Below are positions 1 to 6,623 of a DNA stretch of 8,642 nt, one piece after another. The notes below the pieces were generated by a model that was not told where the DNA came from, ran no database searches, and saw only the letters and a program-made list of their open reading frames with translations. This DNA comes from Gammaproteobacteria bacterium (GTDB lineage: Bacteria; Pseudomonadota; Gammaproteobacteria; JAABTG01). The translations under genes were made by a program, and so were the position numbers. The stretch lies in NCBI GenBank assembly GCA_030066245.1, contig JASJBY010000159.1:1-8642 (forward strand), given 5' to 3'. Positions within the stretch are counted from its first letter, which is position 1, and each line of letters opens with the position of its first letter.

Positions 1-230
1 ATGTCCTGTGAACATCGGTCCCTGTGAGCGGGCATGCCAGGGAAGTCATGCCCCGGCCCTTCAAGCGGAGCAGGAAGGCGCACCGACGAAGGTCCTGTCG
101 CGAGGCCCGGGGTGTGCAACGAAGCTGGCCGAAACTCGGAGCCTGGAGCGAATCCCGTCGAAACCCTTGCCACCCATAATTCCACGCATTTGCGTGACAC
201 TACACTAGCTTCTCACGCAGGCGGGGCCGG
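1..230. other. Non-coding stretch, possible group II intron remnant
   Basis: No convincing gene is seen here. A perfect 7-bp stem, GGGCATG at 30-36 with CATGCCC at 47-53, closes a 10-nt loop. From about 93 to 172 on the plus strand the order of short motifs (AAGGTCCTGTCGCGAGG, then GTGTGCAACGAAG, GGAGCCTGGAGCGAATCCC and GTCGAAACCC) recalls, from memory, domain I of bacterial group II introns. A GTGAG at 24-28 would suit an intron 5' end. No domain V or maturase gene is in the window, so at most this is a fragment, or a copy whose rest was lost. The resemblance is a recollection, not an alignment. The stretch is also the region downstream of the LysM gene; no T-tract terminator was found. Confidence 0.3.
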
Positions 231-1772
231 TCAAGGAATAACCAGGACCAGTCCTGGCAGCAGGGTGTCGGGATTGCCGAGCAGGTGTGAATTTGCAGCG
301 TAGATGTCAGGCCAGCGGCGGCTGCTTCCGTAGACCTTGTGGGAGATGCGAGACAGAGAGTCCCTGGGCAACACGGTGTACACGCCGCTGGCTGCCACGG
401 CACGGGCCAACAGCGACTGCTCCATGAACAGGCCGTCGCTGAGCCGCCCGAGACCCTCCGAAAGCTCAGCGCCCAAGGGTGACTGAAGCTCGGCCGCGGT
501 ATACGCGGCCGTGTAGGCATCACCCAGCCGCGCCGCCCGCGCCCTGACGCTCTCCGGTCGCGTGGGGATGTCCTCCTGAGGTGGGCGTTCCGCCCGCCCG
601 GCGGAGAACGCCTGCTCCAAAGTCTGGACCGCCCGTGTAAGCTCCTCCAACGCGGCCCGGCTCCCGGCGTCGCTGGCGGCCACAGGCGCTGTCGGACGCC
701 CCGACTTCAGCTCGTGGTTGAGGCGGGCGATTTCCGCTCGCAGGGCACCGATGAGTTCCTCATCTGCCCGTCGCTCGCGGGTCAGCCTGTGGTAGCCCTC
801 ATCGGCGCGCTGCAATCTGCTTCTGAGTGCCGCAGCCTGCTCTCCCAGCGCGGTGATCTCCTTGCGGTGAGACCGCGCGGCATGCCGCGCCTCATGCAGC
901 GCCGCAAGCGCCGAGTCGAGAGATTCCTGGAGTGTCTCGCGCTCCGCCAGCACCGTCCGCAGACGCATCTCCAGGTAACCTCGGTCCACGCGGAGAGCAT
1001 GCAGGTCATTGGCCGTGGGGCCTGCTCCGCTATTCACCCCCGGCGCCGCAGGCACGGTCTCGAGCGCTGCCGCATCGACGACCGCATCGCCATCCCGAGG
1101 CATCTGCAGAGGCTTCTCAGCCGCTTCCGGCTCATCAGGCTGGTGGTTCCAGCTCAGCGCCAGCTCGGTACGCAATCGGCTGTTCTCGACCAGCAACTCG
1201 CTCAAGCTCTGCCGCGCCATCGCGAGCTCCGCGCTGCGCGTGTCCAGGGCTGCCCGCAGCTCCGCCTGCTTCCACTCCAGACCCCGTATCCGACGCTCGC
1301 GCTCGCCCAGTTGCCCAAGGGTGGCCTGCAGGCGGCCGCGGAAATCGGCAACCTGTGCGGCCAACGCGTGGCCGTCGCGATGGGCCAGGGCCAACGCCGC
1401 CTCGAGCTCCGTCAGCCGCCGCAGGAAAAGCGTGTGGTCACGGTGCGCCCGGTCCCAGACCCAGCGCAACTGTGCCCACCAATGGTCGCGCTGGTGCAGC
1501 GCTGCGAATAGGCGGCGCCGGAGCTCCTCAACCGTGATGTCCCGCGCTGCCACTAGCGCCCACAGCGCCGCTACCTGGTTTCGCAGCAGGTGGACTTCCG
1601 CGGGCACGTGGTGTGTGTGCGGCGGCCTGTCCAGGCTCGCTCCCGAAGCACCCGAATCCATCGGGGTCGGGATCTCATCCCCCGGCAGGGGAGCCCATGA
1701 CCCGGCCGCCGAAACGAAGTGCCACGCGGGCAGGGCCAGGCAGACCAAGAACAGCTTGCCGAACCACCTCAT
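231..1772 (-). CDS. Secreted coiled-coil protein with C-terminal LysM domain
   Basis: A 513-residue protein. Residues 1-23 form a signal peptide (MRWFGKLFLVCLALPAWHF, then VSAAG), so it should act in the periplasm or cell envelope. Two long Leu/Ala/Glu/Arg-rich coiled coils follow, about 55-200 and 250-355, split by a Pro/Ala/Gly linker. The last 52 residues (462-513) are a LysM domain: YTVLPRDSLSRISHKVYGS, then a WPDIYAANS segment and the ending LPGLVLVIP. LysM domains bind peptidoglycan. The order signal peptide, coiled coil, LysM vaguely recalls FimV-type polar or wall-anchoring proteins, but there is no TPR region and no real homology is claimed. The ATG at 1772 was chosen over an upstream in-frame ATG at 1844 because it begins the signal peptide and has GAGGA 9 nt upstream. 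Cellular role unknown. Confidence 0.82.
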   Translation of the reverse strand: MRWFGKLFLVCLALPAWHFVSAAGSWAPLPGDEIPTPMDSGASGASLDRPPHTHHVPAEVHLLRNQVAALWALVAARDITVEELRRRLFAALHQRDHWWAQLRWVWDRAHRDHTLFLRRLTELEAALALAHRDGHALAAQVADFRGRLQATLGQLGERERRIRGLEWKQAELRAALDTRSAELAMARQSLSELLVENSRLRTELALSWNHQPDEPEAAEKPLQMPRDGDAVVDAAALETVPAAPGVNSGAGPTANDLHALRVDRGYLEMRLRTVLAERETLQESLDSALAALHEARHAARSHRKEITALGEQAAALRSRLQRADEGYHRLTRERRADEELIGALRAEIARLNHELKSGRPTAPVAASDAGSRAALEELTRAVQTLEQAFSAGRAERPPQEDIPTRPESVRARAARLGDAYTAAYTAAELQSPLGAELSEGLGRLSDGLFMEQSLLARAVAASGVYTVLPRDSLSRISHKVYGSSRRWPDIYAANSHLLGNPDTLLPGLVLVIP

Positions 1773-1945
1773 CACCGCCGTTCCTCGTGCAGTTGGAGCT
1801 ATCCGTGCCCGCTGGGCCGGAGCGCGAGCGCTCGCGGAGGACAATCGGCTGCAGCGGCCCAGGGCAATTCGAGATCGGGGAGGAATGCTACGCGCGACGG
1901 TTCGCCGTCACAAGGGGGCTTTCGGTGACGAAGGGGAGCAGCGGG
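1773..1945 (-). promoter_or_regulatory. Leader with possible sigma70-like promoter
   Basis: Read on the minus strand, TTGTGA (1913-1908), 17 bp, then TAGCAT (1890-1885) matches 4 of 6 consensus bases in each box at ideal spacing. This could drive the LysM gene. A weak hairpin, CGTCAC (1906-1911) with GTGACG (1925-1930), overlaps the -35 and could instead end the gene upstream; no T-tract follows. A perfect 14-bp palindrome, CGCGAGCGCTCGCG, lies at 1823-1836 in the presumed leader. Confidence 0.3.
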
Positions 1946-2506
1946 TCAACCGAAACCCATACCCATCCGACTCCCGCCCCGGGGACCGAAGGATGAGCCG
2001 AACCGGGCGCGCACGGCTGCTGGTCGTCGCGAATTCGGCCGTACGTAAGCGGGCCCCTGAAAACGGGGGGCTGGAACGCCTGACGGGTGGACGGGCCAGC
2101 CGGAGGCCGGCGATGCTTTGCCCGTTAAGGGGCATGAGTTGGATGGCGGGGATGGATTGGCGCGCGGCGACGGTTGTGCGCCCCGAGTAGCCGGGTAGAC
2201 CGCACGCTGTGCGACCGGCGCATGCGAAGCTCCTGGCGCCTGCGAAGCCCTTAGCGATGCTCTAACGACCCGCGCCGGTTTGCTAACCGGGTCATATTCG
2301 GTCCCGGCACTCATGGACTCACGCAGGAGAACAGGCTGGGACGGTAGCACAGGCGTCGCCTCGGCTTCGGATACGATAGACGCCGGCGGCGTTTTGAGTG
2401 CCACGAAGCCTTTATACCCCTGGGCGACACATAGACTGATTCCGGCCAACAACACGGCCGCCACGCCGAAATGTGCCAACCGCTTCCCCATGTCCGCTCT
2501 GCCCAA
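1946..2506 (-). CDS. Hypothetical membrane-anchored Ala/Pro/Ser-rich protein
   Basis: Not recognised. With a TTG start at 2506 the product has 186 residues. TTG is preferred because GGAGG (2519-2515) lies 8 nt upstream; the in-frame ATG at 2491 would place it 23 nt away, and an ATG at 2587 lacks support. A hydrophobic helix (residues about 11-28, FGVAAVLLAGISLCVAQGY) follows a short basic N-terminus, giving one membrane anchor or an uncleaved signal. The remainder is low-complexity, rich in Ala, Pro, Ser and Arg, and ends in Gly/Arg/Met (RGGSRMGMGFG), so it is probably extended and outside the inner membrane. The Cys in the helix lacks a proper lipobox. It shares its strand with the LysM gene, 173 nt upstream of it, and could be another envelope protein. 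Low complexity weakens the coding case, since GC-rich DNA easily keeps such frames open. Confidence 0.5.
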   Translation of the reverse strand: MGRADMGKRLAHFGVAAVLLAGISLCVAQGYKGFVALKTPPASIVSEAEATPVLPSQPVLLRESMSAGTEYDPVSKPARVVRASLRASQAPGASHAPVAQRAVYPATRGAQPSPRANPSPPSNSCPLTGKASPASGWPVHPSGVPAPRFQGPAYVRPNSRRPAAVRARFGSSFGPRGGSRMGMGFG

Positions 2507-2592
2507 ATCGTTTTCCTCCGCTGGCTTAGTTGTTATCCCCTGAGACCCTCGGCATGAGGCATCCATACCCGACTGCTTGAAAAGCATAGACA

Positions 2593-2666
2593 GGGAAACG
2601 GTCCGGTTCCAGTGTGGAGTGCCGCCGCAACCGGTGCACCGGCGGGATACACGGGCTACGTTTCCC
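2593..2666. other. Structured element bounded by 8-bp inverted repeat
   Basis: GGGAAACG (2593-2600) and CGTTTCCC (2659-2666) are perfect inverted copies. Nested inside are GTGT/ACAC, CCGCCG/CGGCGG and a 12-bp palindrome, CCGGTGCACCGG (2631-2642). A further hairpin, GCGCC-TGATCT-GGCGC, lies just outside at about 2667-2682. It sits in the gap between two divergent genes, so it could be the leader of either. On the plus strand the order GGGAA, GGT, CCGCAAC, GGATAC faintly recalls the cobalamin riboswitch core, but the neighbours are not cobalamin genes and the conserved GGGAA would be locked in the closing stem. Left unassigned. Confidence 0.4.
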
Positions 2667-2807
2667 GCGCCTGATCTGGCGCCCCTTCAATGCTCTTCGA
2701 TAACAGGAGGATTCTTAAGGTATTTGCTGATTTGCCGCTAGTTTTCTCAAGTCCGAAGCAATTTGGACCGGTGTACCCAATGGTTCAGCCTCCCGGGAGG
2801 ACACAAC

Positions 2808-3041
2808 ATGGCTGATGGAGATGGGAAAGTGGTCTACGAGGTTCGCGATGGTCAGATTGCCCTCATAGCCGAGGAGGACCGCGTCCTCGTCATAGAGCCC
2901 CAGCACCGGGCCGGGGAACCCATGGCCTGCGTGGAGGCCTTGGTGATGGCCTGCGCCCATCGCCTGAGAGACGACGAGAGCTTCGTCGATGAGATGCTGA
3001 GCTGGCTCTCCAAGCGCCTAAGCAGCGAGAAAAGGCACTAG
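2808..3041 (+). CDS. Small hypothetical protein, 77 residues
   Basis: Not recognised. The ATG at 2808 has an excellent Shine-Dalgarno, GGAGGA at 2796-2801 with 6-nt spacing, which supports a real gene and rejects the in-frame TTG at 2763. The product is acidic (MADGDGKVVYEVRDGQIALI near the start), appears soluble, and has no signal peptide or membrane helix. The first 35 residues look beta-rich. The rest looks helical (MACVEALVMACAHRLRDD, then SFVDEMLSWLSKRL), so a small mixed alpha/beta domain is likely. The last two sense codons and the TAG stop fall in the left arm of the palindromic element at 3034-3289. The present C-terminus (EKRH) may therefore have been created by insertion, with some original residues lost. 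Confidence 0.62.
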   Translation: MADGDGKVVYEVRDGQIALIAEEDRVLVIEPQHRAGEPMACVEALVMACAHRLRDDESFVDEMLSWLSKRLSSEKRH

Positions 3042-3289
3042 CCCGGATTTCTCACCAGGCGGACCTCGGATTGCAGGCTATGTTGGCAAACTCAGCACAT
3101 TGGCTTCACCGAGCCGGTCTTGCCTATGAACGACCTGTCCTATTCGGCTCTTGGCCCACTCTGGCTTTGCATCTTGACCGGTCCCCCTTGAGACATAGCT
3201 ACAGCTATGCCTCTGCGGGCGACCGGCCAATCTGCTTTGCCAGAGCGACCCAAGATTCCGAATCCCGGTGAGAAATCCGGGCTAGTGCC
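3034..3289. mobile_element. MITE-like palindromic element with 23-bp inverted ends
   Basis: Bases 3034-3056 and 3267-3289 are perfect 23-bp inverted copies; each contains ACTAGCCCGGATTTCTCACC read outside to inside. The symmetry continues imperfectly inward: ATTCGG and CTCTTGG (3144-3154) mirror 3252-3263, CTCTGGC (3159-3165) mirrors GCCAGAG (3239-3245), CCGGTC (3178-3183) mirrors GACCGG (3221-3226), and CATAGCT-AC-AGCTATG (3194-3209) is the centre. The left arm holds about 80 extra bases with no right-arm counterpart. No transposase is encoded, so a non-autonomous element is the simplest reading. The termini recall IS1380-type ends from memory only. No clear target-site duplication is visible. 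Confidence 0.55.
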
Positions 3290-3446
3290 GGGACGGCAGC
3301 ACAGCCAGGCGCTTCACCGCAGTTCCGTAACTTTACGCAAGCTCGGCAAAAGCGACAAGAAACTGAAGCGAAAGGCCCACCCGGTCGGGATAGATAACGG
3401 GCATAACGACCGCGGGCACTTGCTCCTGAGCGAGCCTGACGCCGCG
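3290..3446. other. Non-coding stretch downstream of the permease
   Basis: No gene is supported. Read on the minus strand, one frame gives a short peptide (VGLSLQFLVAFAELA, stop, SYGTAVKRLAVLPSRH, stop) that resembles a decayed protein end, but it carries an internal stop and no identifiable domain. A short hairpin, CTGAC-GCCGC-GTCAG (3436-3450), overlaps the permease stop codon. No T-run follows it, so it is not a classical terminator. Confidence 0.4.
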
Positions 3447-4466
3447 TCAGTTCCAGCGGAACAGGCGCGCGGCTGCCAGTAGCAGAAGCAAGCCCGTACC
3501 CCCTAGGATGGCAATCTCCGGCAGTACCTCCGCCACGCCCGCGCCGTCTATCATCACCCGGCGTGCCGCATTGACCATGTGCGTCAGGGGCAAGAGCTGG
3601 GACACCGCCTGGGCGGCCGAGCTTGTTCCCTCCATGGAAAACCATACCCCGGAAAGCAACAGCATGGGCCAGGACAGCACATTGAGCACGCCGTCGGCGA
3701 ATTCTTCAGTTCGCAGCCGCGCCGCAACAACCAGACCCAGACTGATCAGACACAGTGAGCCTGCCACGTACACCAGAAAGAGGGTCAGGCGTGAGCCTCG
3801 CATGACGAAGTCGAGGGTCAGATCAGCGCCCACATAGACAAGGACGGAAGCAATCAACACCACCGTCAGACGCGAAAGCACCTGGGCGGTCAGGAACTCC
3901 AGGGCGCTCAACGGCGTCGCCTTCAGGCGCCGCAGCACGCCGTTCTTGCGGTAGCGCACGATGACCCAACCCACGCCCCACAGGCTGCTGAACATGATAT
4001 TCATGGCCAACACACCCGGAAGCACCCAGTCCACGTAGCGCAGCGCCCGTCCGCTGACTTCCTGACGCAGCGGCACCGGGCCGCCATCGGTGTCTGCCGA
4101 CCGCAGCAGACGCTCTGCAAGATATCCTCTGGCCGAATGCACGTTGACCCAATACCGCGACGTACCGCGCGGGTCGAGAAGCAGGTCCAGCTGGTGGCGT
4201 TCGACCTTGGAGATGGCCGAGTCGAGGTCGGTCACGGGTATGAAGCTGACATGCCGGAGAGCGAGAAACGGCAAGTCTGGCTGGGACAGCGCCTCAGCAT
4301 CGGCCAGCACGCCCACCTTGAAAACGTCTTCCGGCTCGCCGCGGAATATGAAAGCGAAGCCGAACACAATCAGTATCGGCATAAAGACATTCCAGCCGAG
4401 ACCGGCCTTATCCCGGTAGAACTCCCGGTTGCGGGCGTGGAATATGGCCAGGATGCGCCGCAGCAA
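3447..4466 (-). CDS. ABC-2 type transporter permease
   Basis: A 339-residue inner-membrane subunit that should pair with the ATPase encoded immediately upstream to form an ABC-2 exporter. Six hydrophobic segments are visible: about 25-41, 150-172, 197-216, 228-252, 260-280 and 314-336. A large hydrophilic loop of about 105 residues separates the first two, as in permeases with an extracytoplasmic domain. The segment RYRKNGVLRRLKATPLS, after the second helix, is the typical ABC-2 cytoplasmic coupling motif. The start is TTG at 4466, 3 nt after the ATPase stop, with AGGAG ending 7 nt upstream, so the two are translationally linked. Substrate cannot be read from sequence; relatives export drugs, polysaccharides, lipids or peptides. 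Confidence 0.9.
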   Translation of the reverse strand: MLRRILAIFHARNREFYRDKAGLGWNVFMPILIVFGFAFIFRGEPEDVFKVGVLADAEALSQPDLPFLALRHVSFIPVTDLDSAISKVERHQLDLLLDPRGTSRYWVNVHSARGYLAERLLRSADTDGGPVPLRQEVSGRALRYVDWVLPGVLAMNIMFSSLWGVGWVIVRYRKNGVLRRLKATPLSALEFLTAQVLSRLTVVLIASVLVYVGADLTLDFVMRGSRLTLFLVYVAGSLCLISLGLVVAARLRTEEFADGVLNVLSWPMLLLSGVWFSMEGTSSAAQAVSQLLPLTHMVNAARRVMIDGAGVAEVLPEIAILGGTGLLLLLAAARLFRWN

Positions 4467-4469
4467 CGT

Positions 4470-5351
4470 TCAGCTCCTGAGTGCGTGGCCAGTCAGCTTA
4501 AGGAACAGATCCTCCAGGTTTGGGCTTTCGACCTTGAGCTCGTTGAGATTGGCACCGGCCCGCTCAAGCCGTTCGAGCAGCGGTGGAACTTCCTGCGTGA
4601 ACAGCTCAATGTAGCCATCGCGAAGCTCGCTGCCCTCCGGCAGGCGCGCACCGGTGGGCCAGGCGGCGACCGGCAGGCGCACGACGACAGCTGGAAAATG
4701 CTGCCGGACCAATTCCCTGGGCTTGCCCTGCGCGATGATCTGACCGCGGTCGACAATGGCGATCTCGTCGCAGAGGCGCTGCGCCTCTTCCATGTAATGA
4801 GTGGTCAGCAGCACGGTCTTGCCGCGCCGTAGAACCGTCTCGATGAGTCCCCAGAAGTTCCGCCGCGACTGGGGATCCAGACCGGTGGTGGGCTCATCGA
4901 GGAAAACCAGACCGGGGTCGTTGACAAGGGCAATGGCCAGCAGCAGTCGCTGGCGTTGTCCGCCGGAGAGCTTGCGGGTGTCCCGGTCGAGAAGATCTGC
5001 CAGATTGCACAGGCCAATCAATTCCTGGACATCCGCCGTTCGCTGGTAAAGGCTGGCAAACATCGCCAGCGATTCACGCACCGTCTGGAAGTCCTGCAGT
5101 GCCGTGCTCTGAAACTGTATGCCGATCTCCTCGCGGAAGGAGCGGTCGAGGGCCCGTCCCTGGAAGACGATCTGCCCCGCCGTAGGCTGGGAGATACCCT
5201 CGAGCATTTCCAGGGTGGTGGTCTTGCCGGCGCCGTTGGGACCAAGCAGACCGAAACACTGGCCTCGGGATATCTGGAAGCTGATACCGTCCACGGCACG
5301 CACGCCGGGAAAATCTTTGACCAGCTCGCGAGCTTCCAGGAGAGGATCCAT
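4470..5351 (-). CDS. ABC-2 transporter ATP-binding protein
   Basis: A 293-residue cytoplasmic ATPase that powers the adjacent permease. All core motifs are intact: Walker A GPNGAGKTT (37-45), Q-loop near Gln81 (IGIQFQ), signature KLSGGQRQR (127-135), Walker B LVFLDEP (148-154), D-loop GLDP (157-160) and the switch His185 (LLTTHYMEEA). The C-terminal 75 residues, with NLEDLFLKLTG near the end, match the tail usual for CcmA/NodI/DrrA-type ABC-2 exporters. The ATG at 5351 was chosen because MDPLLEARELVKDFPG is the usual family N-terminus; the longer frame up to 5426 would overlap the methyltransferase gene and adds unrelated Pro/Ser-rich residues. Shine-Dalgarno is weak (AGGCGAG). It begins 22 nt after the methyltransferase stop, so co-transcription is possible. 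Confidence 0.93.
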   Translation of the reverse strand: MDPLLEARELVKDFPGVRAVDGISFQISRGQCFGLLGPNGAGKTTTLEMLEGISQPTAGQIVFQGRALDRSFREEIGIQFQSTALQDFQTVRESLAMFASLYQRTADVQELIGLCNLADLLDRDTRKLSGGQRQRLLLAIALVNDPGLVFLDEPTTGLDPQSRRNFWGLIETVLRRGKTVLLTTHYMEEAQRLCDEIAIVDRGQIIAQGKPRELVRQHFPAVVVRLPVAAWPTGARLPEGSELRDGYIELFTQEVPPLLERLERAGANLNELKVESPNLEDLFLKLTGHALRS

Positions 5352-5373
5352 GACGCGCTCGCCTGACACGACG

Positions 5374-6621
5374 CTAAAGGGACTTCCGCCAGCGTCCGGT
5401 GACGGTGACGGGGGGCACCTCCTCATCAGGGTTGCGACAGATCGCGCCGGAGGTTACCGGCATACCCATACGCAGCTGGGCCGCACGCAACACGGGAAAT
5501 CGGCGACCTGCGACGACCCGAGGATTGCCCTTGGCATCGCCGGCCAGTACCTGCCACCAGTTACGCCGCGTCTGCTTGCCCTCGACCTTCCACTGGCGGG
5601 TGACTTCATCGATTAGCGCCGCCACGTCCTGGTAGCGGTTCTCAAGCAGCCACTGCCGCGCAAGCCTGCGCACGATGACAGCCGGCTCCGCGGCCGAAGG
5701 TCCGGGGATGTTGCCGGCGGCCCTCCGGTCACGGTCGACCGGGCGGGTCTCCGCCGCCAACCGACCGTCGCCGCGCACCGGAAAACTGGTGATCAAGGCC
5801 TCACTCACCTTACCGCGCCTGTCGGCTCGACTGTTTACCCGGCGGCTGGCCGAGACCTCGTAGGTGTAGAAGGATTCTCCGTACAGCCGCCTGGTCAGAT
5901 CCGTCATGGAGTTCGACAGGATCACCCTTACGCCGCGTTCCGCGAGCTCCGCGCAGGTCTCCGCCAGTCGCTCCTGAGCGTCTGCCCCGAAGCCGCCGCG
6001 GACGTAGGCGGTGAAGTCTGCCGTCTTCGACACCGGGGCATAGGGCGGGTCGAAGTAAACCAGGTCGCCCGGCTGCGCGACGGCCGACACTTGGGAGAAA
6101 TCGCGCACAGCCAGGTCCACGTCCCGCAGTGTCTGAGCGACTGCGCGCAGGTTCTCCCGGTCGCAGATCAGGGGGTTCTTGTAGCGGCCGAAAGGCGCAT
6201 TGAACTGACCCTTGCTGTTCTCTCGGTAAAGGCCGTTATAGCAGGTCTTGTTCAGGTAGATAATGCGCGCCGCTCGCTTCGCCAGCTTGCGCGGAACGCT
6301 GGCTCGGACGGCGTAGAAATGAGCTTCGCTATGGGCCAGCTTGTGTTCGTCCAGCAGCTCGATCACCGCCTCCGATTCGTCGCGCACACCATGGTAGGCA
6401 TCGATGAGGCTGCTGTTGGCATCCGAAAGGTATGAGCGTGCCTTGATCCGTCCGGTCCGTGCCAGCGAGAAGAAAAGCGCCCCGCCGCCCAGAAAGGGTT
6501 CGTGATAGTGACGGAAGGGTCCCGCCGCCTCGACGGCGTTGAGCAGCTTCGGCAGAAGTTGGCGTTTGCCCCCGACCCACTTGAGAAAAGGTCGGGGAGG
6601 TGGCTCGCGAAACGTTCCCAT
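5374..6621 (-). CDS. D12-class adenine-N6 DNA methyltransferase with C-terminal extension
   Basis: A 415-residue enzyme expected to transfer a methyl group from S-adenosylmethionine to N6 of adenine in a specific DNA site, protecting the host from the partner nuclease. Residues 1-282 form a complete Dam/M.DpnII-like domain: motif X PFLKWVGGK (11-19), motif I EPFLGGGA (41-48), SDAN (66-69), the family segment KTCYNGLYRENSKGQFNAPF (125-144), catalytic DPPY (191-194), SNS (236-238) and RRVNSRADRRGKVSEALI near the end. The family usually stops at 260-290 residues. Here about 130 more follow, with a well-formed block at 352-400 (RRNWWQVLAGDAKG, then FPVLRAAQLRMG and CRNPDEEVPP). Its role is unknown; target recognition or nuclease contact are guesses. 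It starts 2 nt after the nuclease stop. The target sequence cannot be read here, though GATC is common in relatives. Confidence 0.92.
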   Translation of the reverse strand: MGTFREPPPRPFLKWVGGKRQLLPKLLNAVEAAGPFRHYHEPFLGGGALFFSLARTGRIKARSYLSDANSSLIDAYHGVRDESEAVIELLDEHKLAHSEAHFYAVRASVPRKLAKRAARIIYLNKTCYNGLYRENSKGQFNAPFGRYKNPLICDRENLRAVAQTLRDVDLAVRDFSQVSAVAQPGDLVYFDPPYAPVSKTADFTAYVRGGFGADAQERLAETCAELAERGVRVILSNSMTDLTRRLYGESFYTYEVSASRRVNSRADRRGKVSEALITSFPVRGDGRLAAETRPVDRDRRAAGNIPGPSAAEPAVIVRRLARQWLLENRYQDVAALIDEVTRQWKVEGKQTRRNWWQVLAGDAKGNPRVVAGRRFPVLRAAQLRMGMPVTSGAICRNPDEEVPPVTVTGRWRKSL

Positions 6622-6623
6622 CG

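Noticed and set aside
34..303. Small open frames in the first 300 bases
   Set aside because: None has a ribosome site or a recognisable domain, and the longer one runs antisense into the LysM gene.
1009..2190. A 393-codon open frame on the plus strand
   Set aside because: It lies antisense to the LysM gene, is dominated by Arg/Ser/Ala, has no domain and no ribosome site; the minus-strand gene with signal peptide and LysM explains the region.
2593..2660. Cobalamin riboswitch on the plus strand
   Set aside because: GGGAA, CCGCAAC and GGATAC appear in order, but the P5 region does not fit, GGGAA pairs fully with a downstream CGTTTCCC, and no cobalamin gene follows.
3205..3645. A 146-codon minus-strand frame across the palindromic element
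   Set aside because: It overlaps the permease C-terminus out of frame and ends inside the element; it has no domain.
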